From an uncultured Acidimicrobiales bacterium (GTDB lineage Bacteria; Actinomycetota; Acidimicrobiia; Acidimicrobiales; CADCSY01): 64,000 nt of DNA. Made by a program: the position numbers and the translations under genes. The stretch lies in assembly GCA_902805555.1 (NCBI GenBank), contig CADCSY010000120.1, positions 1 through 64,000 of the forward strand, written 5' to 3'. The notes below the pieces were generated by a model. The model saw nothing but the letters and a program-made list of their open reading frames with translations. It had not been told where the DNA came from and ran no database searches. This document shows positions 8,477 to 16,030 of the stretch, in pieces (the stretch's first letter is position 1; the number at the start of each line of letters is the position of its first letter).

Positions 8477-9061
8477 GTGAGTGAGACCTCGGGGGGCACC
8501 GGCGCGTGGAACGCGGCGGAGGACCTCCAACGGCCCGAGCCTGCAGGCGGACCTCAGCACAATCCCGCCCCAAGCGGGCAGCCTCAGTACCAGCCGGCCC
8601 CCGGTGTCCAGGCTCAGTACCAGCCAGGTCCGAGCGTCCAGCCTCACTACCAGGCTGGGCCGGTAGTTCATTCTCCTTACCCGTCACACCTGCAACACGG
8701 ATCTGGACAGAACCGAGGGCCGCTGGGTACGCGCAGGAGCGTCGGCACCCAGGTTCTGCTCGCGTTCGTCACACTGGGGATCTACGGGCTGTACTGGGCT
8801 TACGTGAGCCACGACGAGGTCAAGCGGCATACGGGAGAGGGCGTCGGGGGCCTTCTCGGCCTTGTCATCTTCATGTTCCTGGGAATCGTTTCCCTCTTCC
8901 TTCTTCCGCTTGAGATCAAGCGCATGTACGAACGAGAGGGGCTGCACAGTCCAGTGAGTGGCGCAACCGCATTCTGGGTCTTGCTGTTTGGAATCCCTTG
9001 GTATGTGAAGTGCCAGACTGCCCTCAACCAGTACTGGGCCTTGAAGGGCGTGCCGGCCTGA
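8477..9061 (+). CDS. DUF4234-like membrane protein with Pro/Gln/Tyr-rich N-terminus
   Basis: The 194-residue protein has a disordered N-terminal third (residues 1-80) with three 10-residue repeats of the type QPQYQPAPGV, then a membrane domain: RSVGTQVLLAFVTLGIYGLYWAYVSHDEVKRHTGEG, a second hydrophobic stretch (GLLGLVIFMFLGIVSLFLLPLEI), and a third (FWVLLFGIPWYV) ending in a NQYWALKG motif. The GIYGLYW and NxYW elements match the DUF4234 family, whose function is unknown; the assignment is from memory of the motif. The GTG start is preceded by AGGGGA. Composition is less GC-rich than the window norm. Confidence 0.75.
   Translation: MSETSGGTGAWNAAEDLQRPEPAGGPQHNPAPSGQPQYQPAPGVQAQYQPGPSVQPHYQAGPVVHSPYPSHLQHGSGQNRGPLGTRRSVGTQVLLAFVTLGIYGLYWAYVSHDEVKRHTGEGVGGLLGLVIFMFLGIVSLFLLPLEIKRMYEREGLHSPVSGATAFWVLLFGIPWYVKCQTALNQYWALKGVPA
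8579..8668 (+). repeat. Three in-frame 30-bp repeats
   Basis: Three 10-codon units (consensus Q-P/A-Q/H-Y-Q-P/A-x-P-x-V) sit in the N-terminal tail of the DUF4234-like protein. They diverge slightly at DNA level. Confidence 0.7.
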
Positions 9062-9212
9062 GCGGTCTCGCTCGATACTCGCCTCGGTCTGTTCGTTCTC
9101 GGACTCCGTCCGCAACGACTCCTCCCTCCGAATGCCGAACCCCCGTCCCGTCGTCTACCGGGTTGCGGGCAGGGCCGCCGGGCCGGGGGGCGTCCCTGTG
9201 CCCATCCCGGGC

Positions 9213-9992
9213 TCAGGTGTTCTGGACGGTGAGGCCGCCGTCGACGACCACGACGGCGCCGTTGGTGAAGGACATGGCCGGCAGGACGAGGCCGAGCGTG
9301 GCGTGGGCCACCTCCTCGGGCTCGCCGTAGCGGCGGGCCGGCACGCGCCGGCGGGCGAACTTCACCTTCATGTCGTCGGGGATGGGGGCCGTCATGCCGG
9401 TGTGGATCGGCCCGGGGCACACGGCGTTGACGGTGACGCCCGTTCGGCCGAGCTCGACCGCCAGCGATCGGGTGAGACCGATCACGCCGTGCTTGGCCGC
9501 GGTGTAGGCGGTGGCGCCCGCTGTCGCCCCCAACCCCTCGGTGGAGGCGATGTTCACGATGCGACCGTCCCCGTTGCGCAGGAGGTGGGGGAGGCAGGCA
9601 CGGACCATGCGACCGTGGGCGGTGAGGTTGACCGCCAGCGTCGCCGCCCACGCCTCCTCCCAGCGCTCGTCGGCGATGCCCGTGCCGAGGCTGACGCCCG
9701 CGTTGTTGACGAGGATGTCGACGGGACCGAGGCGCTCGACGACGTCCGCCACGACCACCTCCACCTGCTCGGGGTCGCCCACGTCCAGGGCCCACCCGGC
9801 TGCCGTGCTCCCTGCGCCGGTGATCTCGTCCACCACCGCGTCCACCGCGTCCTGGCGCAGGTCGGTGACCGCCACGAGGGCGCCCTCGTCGGCAAGGAGG
9901 TGGGCGGTCGCCCGGCCCATGCCGCTCGCCGCCCCCGTCACGAGCGCGACCCGACCTGCGACAGAGCGGCTCAACCTGCTCAGCCTCGGCAT
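9213..9992 (-). CDS. SDR family oxidoreductase
   Basis: The 259-residue classical SDR has TGAASGMG (about residues 19-26), NNAGVSLG, the catalytic Ser in NIASTEG, YTAAK (YxxxK), and the C-terminal NGAVVVVDGGLTV. It resembles 3-oxoacyl-ACP reductase or hydroxyacyl/diol dehydrogenases. It lies 21 bases downstream of the stop of the acyl-CoA ligase gene on the same strand, but has its own leaderless -10 element overlapping that gap. The substrate is unknown; a role with the adjacent ligase in acid catabolism is inferred from position only. Confidence 0.87.
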   Translation of the reverse strand: MPRLSRLSRSVAGRVALVTGAASGMGRATAHLLADEGALVAVTDLRQDAVDAVVDEITGAGSTAAGWALDVGDPEQVEVVVADVVERLGPVDILVNNAGVSLGTGIADERWEEAWAATLAVNLTAHGRMVRACLPHLLRNGDGRIVNIASTEGLGATAGATAYTAAKHGVIGLTRSLAVELGRTGVTVNAVCPGPIHTGMTAPIPDDMKVKFARRRVPARRYGEPEEVAHATLGLVLPAMSFTNGAVVVVDGGLTVQNT

Positions 9993-9998
9993 GGGCGG

Positions 9999-10004
9999 AC
10001 CTTA
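9999..10004 (-). promoter_or_regulatory. -10 element TAAGGT, leaderless
   Basis: TAAGGT ends six bases before the ATG of the SDR gene, inside the short gap after the ligase stop. Confidence 0.5.
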
Positions 10005-10013
10005 CGTCGAGCC

Positions 10014-11540
10014 TCAGGTCGGCGGTCGGTGTCGCCGGCGGAGGTCGTGCTTCATGACCTTGCCGGTGCCGCCGTGGGGCAGCTCCTCGAGGAACACCAC
10101 GGACTTCGGCGTCTTGAACCCGGCGAGGCGCTCCCTGGTGTAGGCGATGAGCTCCTCCTCGGTGGCGGTGGTGCCGGGACGCAGGGCCACCCACGCCCTG
10201 GGCACCTCGCCCCAGCGCTCGTCGGGCACCCCGACCACCGCAACCTCGTGCACCGCCGGATGGGAGGCGAGCACGTGCTCGACCTCCACCGTCGAGACGT
10301 TCTCGCCCCCTGAGATGATGAGGTCCTTCTTGCGGTCGACGAGCGTGAGGTAGCCGTCCCCGTCCACCACGGCGATGTCACCCGTGCGCAACCAGCCGCC
10401 CCGGAGGGCCTCAGCGGTCTCCGCCGGCCGGTTCCAGTAGCCGGCCATCACGTGGTTCGAGCGGGCGCACACCTCCCCGGTCGTGACGCCGTCCCACGGC
10501 ACCTCGACGTCGTCGTCGTCGAGCACCCGGGCGTCGACGCCCAGGATGGGCAGGCCGGTGGTGGCTCGGCGGGCGGACGACGGCGCCTCCCCCGGCTTGT
10601 CGAGCGAGCGGGTGAGGGTCGGGCTCGACTCCGTCATGCCGTACCCGCAGATGCAGGTGCACCCGAGGCGCTCCTCCACCTCGGCGAGCATGGCGGGCGA
10701 GGTCGGGGCCCCGCCGATCGAGGCCTGGCGCAGGCTCGAGAGGTCGCGGGTGGCGACGTCGGGGTGGTCGAGGACGGCCCGCATCATGGCTGGCACGGCG
10801 AAGAGCCGGGTCACCCCCTCGGCCTCGACGAGTCGCAGGACCTCGCCCGGGTCGAAGCGGGGGAGCATCACGTGCACGCCCCCGAGACCCGTGAGGTAGT
10901 GGGGGGTGCCCCAGCCGTTGACGTGGAACAGGGGGATCGTGTGCAGGATCACGTCCTCACCCGAGATGCCGCTCGTGAGCGCGGAGTGGATGGCGTGGAG
11001 GTACAGCGCGCGGTGGGTGAGGAGCACGCCCTTCGGGGTGCCGGTCGAGCCGCTCGTGTAGAACAGCTCGGCAGGCGCGTGCTCGTCGACGTGGGGGACG
11101 GGGAGCGGACCGCCGGCCTGGCGTTCGAGCAGCGCCTCGTAGGGGTGCCCGAGCACGACCTGGCGGATCTCCTGGCCGGTGCCCGCGAGCAGCGGGTCGG
11201 GCTGGTCCGGGTGCCGGAACAGCACGGTGGCGCCCGCGTCACCGAGGACGAAGCGGGACTCGGCCGGGGCCAGCCGGATGTTGAGCGGGAGCAGGATCCC
11301 GCCTGCCAGCAGGACGCCGAAGTACGCCTCGAGCAGCTCTGCGGTGTTGCCGCACAGCCACGCGACCCGGTCCCCGGGCCGGACCCCGAGCTCGTCGCCG
11401 AGGGCGCGGGCGAGGCGGTCGCAGCGCTCGCCCAGCTCGGCGTAGGTGCGGCGCACACTCCCGTCGACGACCCCCACCCGGTCGGGGAAGAGCCTGCGGG
11501 CCCGGGTCAGCAGGTCGAGCGGGGTGAGCGGCAGCTCCAC
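10014..11540 (-). CDS. AMP-binding acyl-CoA synthetase (FadD-like)
   Basis: The 508-residue protein belongs to the ANL adenylate-forming family. The P-loop is YTSGSTGTPKGV, the A5-type motif is GYGMTESSP, and GWLRTGDIAVVDGDGYLTLVDRKKDLIISGGENVS is followed by the C-terminal catalytic Lys region GKVMKHDLRR. It should activate a carboxylic acid with ATP and load it on CoA. The GTG start lies one base after the stop of the glycerophosphodiesterase gene, so the two are translated from one message. Chain length preference cannot be read from the sequence. Confidence 0.9.
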   Translation of the reverse strand: MELPLTPLDLLTRARRLFPDRVGVVDGSVRRTYAELGERCDRLARALGDELGVRPGDRVAWLCGNTAELLEAYFGVLLAGGILLPLNIRLAPAESRFVLGDAGATVLFRHPDQPDPLLAGTGQEIRQVVLGHPYEALLERQAGGPLPVPHVDEHAPAELFYTSGSTGTPKGVLLTHRALYLHAIHSALTSGISGEDVILHTIPLFHVNGWGTPHYLTGLGGVHVMLPRFDPGEVLRLVEAEGVTRLFAVPAMMRAVLDHPDVATRDLSSLRQASIGGAPTSPAMLAEVEERLGCTCICGYGMTESSPTLTRSLDKPGEAPSSARRATTGLPILGVDARVLDDDDVEVPWDGVTTGEVCARSNHVMAGYWNRPAETAEALRGGWLRTGDIAVVDGDGYLTLVDRKKDLIISGGENVSTVEVEHVLASHPAVHEVAVVGVPDERWGEVPRAWVALRPGTTATEEELIAYTRERLAGFKTPKSVVFLEELPHGGTGKVMKHDLRRRHRPPT

Positions 11541-11541
11541 G

Positions 11542-12324
11542 TCAGTGGCCGCCGCCCGGGGCGGGGGCCCACTGGCCCCTGTCCTCCAGCACCTGGCGCA
11601 GGACGGCGCAGCGGTCCGTCATGATCCCGTCGACGCCCATGTCGAGGAGCCGGACCATCTCGTCCGGGTCGTCGATCGTCCACACGTGGACCTGCATGCC
11701 CCGGTCGTGGGCGGCGGCCACGAGCGAGGGGGTGGTGACCGGCACGCCCTTCACCGACACCGGGAGCTGCGCGCACGCGGCAGGGAGCTGGCCCGTCGGC
11801 ACGCCCTTCGAGGCGGCCACGAGCCTGGCCGTCCCGCCCGGCCCGAGCGAGGAGCACAGCCGGTCCCCGACCAGGCCCCGCAGCCTGGCCAGGCGCCGGT
11901 CCGAGAAGGCACCGACGCACACCCGGTCGACGCTGCCGGTGCGCCGGATCACCTCGGCCAGCGGCTCGACTGCGGTGTCGGCCTTGGGATCGATGTTCAC
12001 CCGCACCTCGGGGAACGTGCCCAAGATGTCCTCGAGCAGGGGCACGCGGCCGCTCCCCCCGACCACGGCGGCTGCCACCTCGGACCACGGCAGGTCGACG
12101 ATCGCGCCGGTCCGGTCGGTCACGCGGTCGAGACGGTCGTCGTGGAAGGCGACGAGGCTGCCGTCGGCGGTGACGTGCACGTCGGTCTCGACGTAGCGGT
12201 AGCCGAGGCCGACGGCGTGCTCGAACGCCGCCATCGTGTTCTCCGGCCAGTCGCCGGCACCGCCACGGTGGGCGAACGCGGCGGGCCCGGGGTGGTCGAG
12301 GAAGGGCCAGGGTGAAGGGGGCAT
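11542..12324 (-). CDS. Glycerophosphodiester phosphodiesterase family protein
   Basis: The 260-residue GDPD-fold protein has AFAHRGGAGDWPENTMAAF (catalytic HRG and ENT), then ETDVHVTADG and FHDDRLDR, which carry the metal-binding Glu/Asp and second catalytic His. It should hydrolyse glycerophosphodiesters to glycerol-3-phosphate and an alcohol. No signal peptide is visible, so action is likely cytoplasmic. It heads a two-gene unit with the acyl-CoA synthetase; its -10 element overlaps the stop codon of the STAS gene. Confidence 0.9.
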   Translation of the reverse strand: MPPSPWPFLDHPGPAAFAHRGGAGDWPENTMAAFEHAVGLGYRYVETDVHVTADGSLVAFHDDRLDRVTDRTGAIVDLPWSEVAAAVVGGSGRVPLLEDILGTFPEVRVNIDPKADTAVEPLAEVIRRTGSVDRVCVGAFSDRRLARLRGLVGDRLCSSLGPGGTARLVAASKGVPTGQLPAACAQLPVSVKGVPVTTPSLVAAAHDRGMQVHVWTIDDPDEMVRLLDMGVDGIMTDRCAVLRQVLEDRGQWAPAPGGGH

Positions 12325-12333
12325 CGGGCGGCG

Positions 12334-12339
12334 AACCTA
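12334..12339 (-). promoter_or_regulatory. -10 element TAGGTT, near-leaderless
   Basis: TAGGTT ends nine bases before the ATG of the glycerophosphodiesterase gene and overlaps the STAS gene's TAG stop (12337-12339). Confidence 0.4.
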
Positions 12340-12924
12340 CCGCTGCTGCCCCTGCCCCTGCCCCTGCGCCTCCGGCTCGTCGCTCGTCGGCTCCTGCTCC
12401 GTCGGCTCCCGGTGGTGGGCCGGTTCCACTCGCGCGGGCTGCCCGTGCTCGCTCCCGCCGAGCCCGAAGCGCTCGAGCAGCTTCGTCATCTCGAGCAGGT
12501 CGGTGACCGCCCGGCTGGGCCGCAGGAGGACCAGGCGTGCCCCGCCCTCCCGCATGAGGCGCTGCGCCCGCAGCAGCGCCGCGAGCCCGCTCGAGCCCAT
12601 GAACGTCACCTGCGACAGGTCCATCTCGAGCAGGTGGACGCCCGCTCCGCGGGCTGCGTCGAGCACCGCGTCGAAGCTGGGGTTGGTGGCGATGTCGATC
12701 TCGCCCCTCACCCGGACCTCTGTGGTCGGGCCGAGCGTGACGACGTCGACGTCGCCGACACCGGGGCTGACGCCGTCGTCCATCGGCCCGGCCGCCTCGA
12801 TGAGGTCGGCGGCGTCCTCTCGGCCGGCGTCCCCACGGTCGACGTCCCCCGGGTCCGGGTCCCCCGGACCGACGGCGACCCCTTCGTCGCCTGCCCGCTC
12901 GCCGCCCCCCATCGCCCGCATCAT
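12337..12924 (-). CDS. STAS-domain protein (anti-anti-sigma-like)
   Basis: The STAS domain runs from VDVVTLGPTTEVRVRGEIDIATNP to LLERFGL, with the phosphorylatable Ser region VTFMGSSGLAALL. Such domains relay signals in sigma-factor partner switching or bind within modulators. An acidic Gly/Asp-rich N-terminal extension and a Gln/Glu-rich tail ending in QGQGQGQQR flank it. The start is uncertain: an ATG pair at 12924 gives 195 residues, but a strong hairpin abuts it; the ATG at 12783 gives 148 residues and still spares the domain. No cognate kinase or sigma gene is adjacent. Confidence 0.72.
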   Translation of the reverse strand: MMRAMGGGERAGDEGVAVGPGDPDPGDVDRGDAGREDAADLIEAAGPMDDGVSPGVGDVDVVTLGPTTEVRVRGEIDIATNPSFDAVLDAARGAGVHLLEMDLSQVTFMGSSGLAALLRAQRLMREGGARLVLLRPSRAVTDLLEMTKLLERFGLGGSEHGQPARVEPAHHREPTEQEPTSDEPEAQGQGQGQQR

Positions 12925-12928
12925 CACA

Positions 12929-12947
12929 CGGCCCCCTCCGGGGGCCG
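12929..12947 (-). terminator. Strong hairpin between acyl-CoA ligase and STAS genes
   Basis: CGGCCCCC (12929-12936) pairs perfectly with GGGGGCCG (12940-12947) over a 3-base loop, 22 bases past the ligase stop. It probably ends ligase transcription. Because it touches the first possible STAS start, it could instead hide that ribosome site. Confidence 0.55.
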
Positions 12948-12968
12948 CGGATGCCGACGGGCGGCCCC

Positions 12969-14510
12969 TCAGGCGATCTTCGTCTCGTGGCCCTCCCAGT
13001 AGCGGTCCCGCAGCAGGCGCTTGTACAGCTTGCCCGTCGGGTGGCGGGGCAGCTCGTCCTGGAAGTCCACGGATCGGGGGCACTTGTAGTCGGCGAGCTG
13101 CTCCTTGCAGAACGCCAGCAGCTCCCGCTCGAGCCCGGGTCCGGCAGCCGCCATGTCCACCGGCTGCACCACGGCCTTGACCTCCTCGCCGAAGTCGTCG
13201 TTGGGGACGCCGATCACAGCCACGTCCATCACCGCCGGGTGCATCGTGAGGACGTTCTCGGCCTCCTGCGGGTAGATGTTCACGCCGCCCGAGATGATCA
13301 TGTACGCCTTGCGGTCGGTGAGGTACAGGAAGCCGTCCTCGTCGACGTAGCCGATGTCGCCCAGGGTGCTCCACCCCCGCTCGTCGCGCGACGACGCCGT
13401 CTTCTCGGGGTCGTTGTGGTACTCGAACTGCCCACCGTTGCCGAAGTAGATCGTGCCCGGCTCACCGGGAGGACGCTCCTGGCCCTCGTCGTCGACGATG
13501 TGCAGCTCGCCGACGAGCGGCCTGCCGACGGACCCCTTGTGCTCCAGCCACTCCTCGCTCGTGATGGCGCAGAAGCCGTTGCCCTCGGTGCCCGCGTAGT
13601 ACTCGAAGATCTTCGGCCCCCACCACTCGATCATCTGCTCCTTCACCGGCACGGGGCACGGCGCGGCGGCGTGGATGCAGACCTCGAGGGACGACGTGTC
13701 GTGGCGCGCCCGCTCGGCCTCGTCGAGCTTGAGCATCCGCACGAACATCGTGGGGACGACCTGGGTGTGGGTGACCCGGTGCTCGCCGATCAGGCGGAGG
13801 TACTCGACCGGGTCGAAGCGCTCCATGGCGATGACCGTCGCCCCGAGGCGGAGGACCGCCATGCAGAACCGCAGCGGGGCTGCGTGGTACATCGGCGCCG
13901 GCGACAGGTAGACGGTGTCGGCCGTGAAGCCGTACAGCAGCTGCCCCAGGGCGGTCACCGACGACGGCGTGCCGATCGGCCCCTCGGGCAGGGGGACCTT
14001 CACACCCTTCGGGCGCCCGGTGGTGCCGGAGCTGTAGAGCATGTCGGCCCCCTCGGACTCGTCGTCGATCGGGGTCGTCGGGTGGGCGGCCACGGCGTCC
14101 TCGTAGGGCTCGAAGCCCTCGATCACGCCGTCGATCATGAGCCGGACCTCGACCCCGGGCATCTCGTCGACCAGCGCCTCGGCCACGTCCCGCTTGTACG
14201 CCGAGGTGATGAAGACCTTGGCTCCGCAGTCACCCACGATGTAGCTGGCCTCGGCCGCCGTGAGCCGCGAGCTGATCGCCGTGTAGTACAGGCCGGAGCG
14301 CTGCGCCGCCCAGCAGATCTCGAAGAAGCGGGGGTGGTTCTCGAGCATGAAGGCGATGCTGTCCCCCCTCCGCAGCCCGGCGGCTCGCAGGAGGTTGGCC
14401 AGCTGGTTCGACCGCTCGTCGAGCTGGCGATAGGTGACGACCTCACCGGAGCCGGCCATGAGGTACGCGGTCTTGTCCGGGATCGTCCTGGCGTGCTCAC
14501 CGGGGTACAT
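12969..14510 (-). CDS. AMP-binding acyl-CoA synthetase
   Basis: The 513-residue ANL-family enzyme has LYSSGTTGRPKGVKVP (P-loop), YYAGTEGNG, GWSTLGDIGYVDEDGFLYLTDRKAYMIISGGVNIYP, and the C-terminal catalytic Lys in HPTGKLYKR. It should form an acyl-CoA from ATP, CoA and a carboxylic acid. Its IISGGVNIYPQE signature matches the branch that includes actinobacterial FadD enzymes of sterol side-chain or long-chain acid degradation; the substrate is not certain. The ATG at 14510 is supported by a leaderless -10 element. The gene is divergent from the SirB1-like gene. Confidence 0.9.
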   Translation of the reverse strand: MYPGEHARTIPDKTAYLMAGSGEVVTYRQLDERSNQLANLLRAAGLRRGDSIAFMLENHPRFFEICWAAQRSGLYYTAISSRLTAAEASYIVGDCGAKVFITSAYKRDVAEALVDEMPGVEVRLMIDGVIEGFEPYEDAVAAHPTTPIDDESEGADMLYSSGTTGRPKGVKVPLPEGPIGTPSSVTALGQLLYGFTADTVYLSPAPMYHAAPLRFCMAVLRLGATVIAMERFDPVEYLRLIGEHRVTHTQVVPTMFVRMLKLDEAERARHDTSSLEVCIHAAAPCPVPVKEQMIEWWGPKIFEYYAGTEGNGFCAITSEEWLEHKGSVGRPLVGELHIVDDEGQERPPGEPGTIYFGNGGQFEYHNDPEKTASSRDERGWSTLGDIGYVDEDGFLYLTDRKAYMIISGGVNIYPQEAENVLTMHPAVMDVAVIGVPNDDFGEEVKAVVQPVDMAAAGPGLERELLAFCKEQLADYKCPRSVDFQDELPRHPTGKLYKRLLRDRYWEGHETKIA

Positions 14511-14517
14511 GGCGCCG

Positions 14518-14523
14518 AACGTA
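14518..14523 (-). promoter_or_regulatory. -10 element TACGTT, leaderless
   Basis: TACGTT ends seven bases before the ligase ATG at 14510. It lies 64 bases from the oppositely directed -10 element of the SirB1-like gene. Confidence 0.5.
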
Positions 14524-14587
14524 GCGCGGCCGGTCTGACGGCGACCGGGGAGCCCCCCGGCCCCGGCCCGGCCAGCGGGCCCGTCGC

Positions 14588-14593
14588 TAGCGT
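14588..14593 (+). promoter_or_regulatory. -10 element TAGCGT, leaderless
   Basis: TAGCGT ends seven bases before the ATG of the SirB1-like gene. Confidence 0.5.
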
Positions 14594-14600
14594 TGACGGC

Positions 14601-15386
14601 ATGGGGCCGACGGACCGCTTCTCGGCCATCGTGCAGGGGCCGGAGGAGGCACTGCGCCTCGACGAGGCGTGCCTGCTCGTCGCGGCGCACGCCGACCCGG
14701 CCGTCGACCTGCCCGCTGCGCTGGACCGCCTCGACGACCTGGCAGCAGGCGTGGCCGAGCCGAGCGTCGACGGCATCTCCCGGCACCTCTTCGGGGAGCT
14801 GGGCTTCCGCGGCGCGGACCACGACTACGACGACCCTCGGAACTCCTTCCTGCAGGTCGTCCTCGAACGGCGCACGGGGATCCCGATCACCCTCGTGATC
14901 GTCCTCGTCGAGGTGGGCCGCCGCCTCGGCGTCCCCATCGGCTGCGTCTCGATGCCCGGTCACTTCCTCGCCCGGGACGAGCTCGATCCCGACGTCTTCG
15001 TCGATGCCTTCGCGCGTGGGGCCCGCCTCGACGCTGCCGGCGCACAGGCCCGCTTCCACCAGGTGCACGGCCCGGCGGCGCCGTTCGAGCCCGCCTTCCT
15101 CGAGCCCGTCGGCCCACGGGCGACCCTCGTCCGGGTCCTCGCCAACCTCGAGCGGATCTACACCGGCACCGGCGACCGACCGGCGCTTCGGTGGGTGCTC
15201 GAGCTGCGGGCCCGGATGCCGGGCGCAGGCGTCGGGGAGCGGCGCCGCCTCGCTGCGCTGCTGGCCAGCGGCGGCGAGCTGGTGGAGGCGGCGACGCTGC
15301 TGGAGGGGGTGGCGACCGAGGTCGGAGGGGCCGAGGCCGAAGCCGCGCTGGCGGCCGCCCACCGCCTCCGCGCGACGCTCAACTAG
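14601..15386 (+). CDS. SirB1-like transglutaminase-fold protein
   Basis: The 261-residue protein carries the SirB1 N-terminal domain (a degenerate transglutaminase fold): HLFGELGFRGADHDYDDPRNSFLQVVLERRTGIPITLVIVLVEVGRRLG, followed by GVSMPGHFL-like text (GCVSMPGHFLAR) and the dyad residues DVFVDAF. A C-terminal helical tail contains TPR-like helices. Family members (E. coli SirB1/YchA type) have no firm biochemical role. The ATG at 14601 follows a leaderless -10 element. A good match to family length (about 260-280). Confidence 0.85.
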   Translation: MGPTDRFSAIVQGPEEALRLDEACLLVAAHADPAVDLPAALDRLDDLAAGVAEPSVDGISRHLFGELGFRGADHDYDDPRNSFLQVVLERRTGIPITLVIVLVEVGRRLGVPIGCVSMPGHFLARDELDPDVFVDAFARGARLDAAGAQARFHQVHGPAAPFEPAFLEPVGPRATLVRVLANLERIYTGTGDRPALRWVLELRARMPGAGVGERRRLAALLASGGELVEAATLLEGVATEVGGAEAEAALAAAHRLRATLN

Positions 15387-15448
15387 GGCCCGGCTCGCCG
15401 CTGCGGGCGGATCGGCGTCGTCCGGACGTGCCTGGGTAGGGCTGCCGC

Positions 15449-15946
15449 ATGTCGATCGAGGTGGTCCGGTCCGAGGAGGAGCTGCGCACCGGTGTGCGCC
15501 GCACGGCGAGGGAGCGCGTGGTCGTCCGCACCAGGGTGGTGACCGAGGACGTCACCATGACCTTCCAGGTCCGCAAGCACGTGATCGACATCGAGCAGGA
15601 GCCGCTCGACGAGGCGATCGCCGCAGCCGAGGGCCTCACCCTCGAACGGGGCCCCGAGTCGCTCGAGGTGGTGCTCTGGGAGGAGCGGCCAACGGTGACG
15701 ATGGAGCTCGTGCCCGTCGAGCGGATCCGGATCACCCGGGAGGTCGAGCGGCGCACCGAGGAGGTGCAGGCGAGGCTGGCCAGGGAGCAGGTCGAGATCA
15801 CGACGGGTGCCCTCGGCCCGCAGGTGACCGGCGACCAGGCCACGGGCCAGGAGGCGACCGGCGACCAGGTCGCGGGCGGCGGGGTCGCGAGCGGTGAGCC
15901 CACCGGCGGCCGGGTCGTGGGCGGGGGTGCCGCAGGCACGTCCTGA
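15449..15946 (+). CDS. DUF2382-type stress-related protein
   Basis: The 165-residue protein shows the charged beta-repeat pattern of DUF2382 (YsnF/AvaK) domains: VVRSEEELRTGVRRTARERVVVRTRVVTEDVTMTFQVRKHVIDIEQEP, then a second arm ending TREVERRTEEVQARLAREQVEI. Such domains are found in stress-induced proteins, often attached to a PRC-barrel, which is absent here. The C-terminal 40 residues are Gly/Thr/Gln-rich low complexity built from repeated TGDQ/ATGQ units. TAGGGC lies six bases before the ATG and may be a weak -10 element. Confidence 0.75.
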   Translation: MSIEVVRSEEELRTGVRRTARERVVVRTRVVTEDVTMTFQVRKHVIDIEQEPLDEAIAAAEGLTLERGPESLEVVLWEERPTVTMELVPVERIRITREVERRTEEVQARLAREQVEITTGALGPQVTGDQATGQEATGDQVAGGGVASGEPTGGRVVGGGAAGTS

Positions 15947-15993
15947 CGCCGGGCGGCCCCCGCCGCGGTGGGTCGTGGGGTCGGAGGAGTCGG

Positions 15994-15999
15994 TAGGGT
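15994..15999 (+). promoter_or_regulatory. -10 element TAGGGT with short leader
   Basis: TAGGGT lies 31 bases before the acyl-CoA dehydrogenase ATG, giving a roughly 25-base leader. Confidence 0.4.
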
Positions 16000-16030
16000 C
16001 GGTCACCACGTCCGCACCCTGGGGGTACGC

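Noticed and set aside
7106..9212. Prophage or integrative element
   Set aside because: No integrase, transposase, att-like direct repeats or tRNA edge was found. The holin-like protein at 51.4 kb belongs to a chromosomal family and is not evidence of phage.
12951..14600. Long plus-strand frame before the SirB1-like gene
   Set aside because: It is the antisense of the acyl-CoA ligase. The SirB1 fold begins only at 14601, where a -10 element is also found.
15968..16030. Longer start for the acyl-CoA dehydrogenase
   Set aside because: The extra codons cross a TAGGGT promoter element and have no family similarity; the ATG at 16031 fits the known N-terminus.
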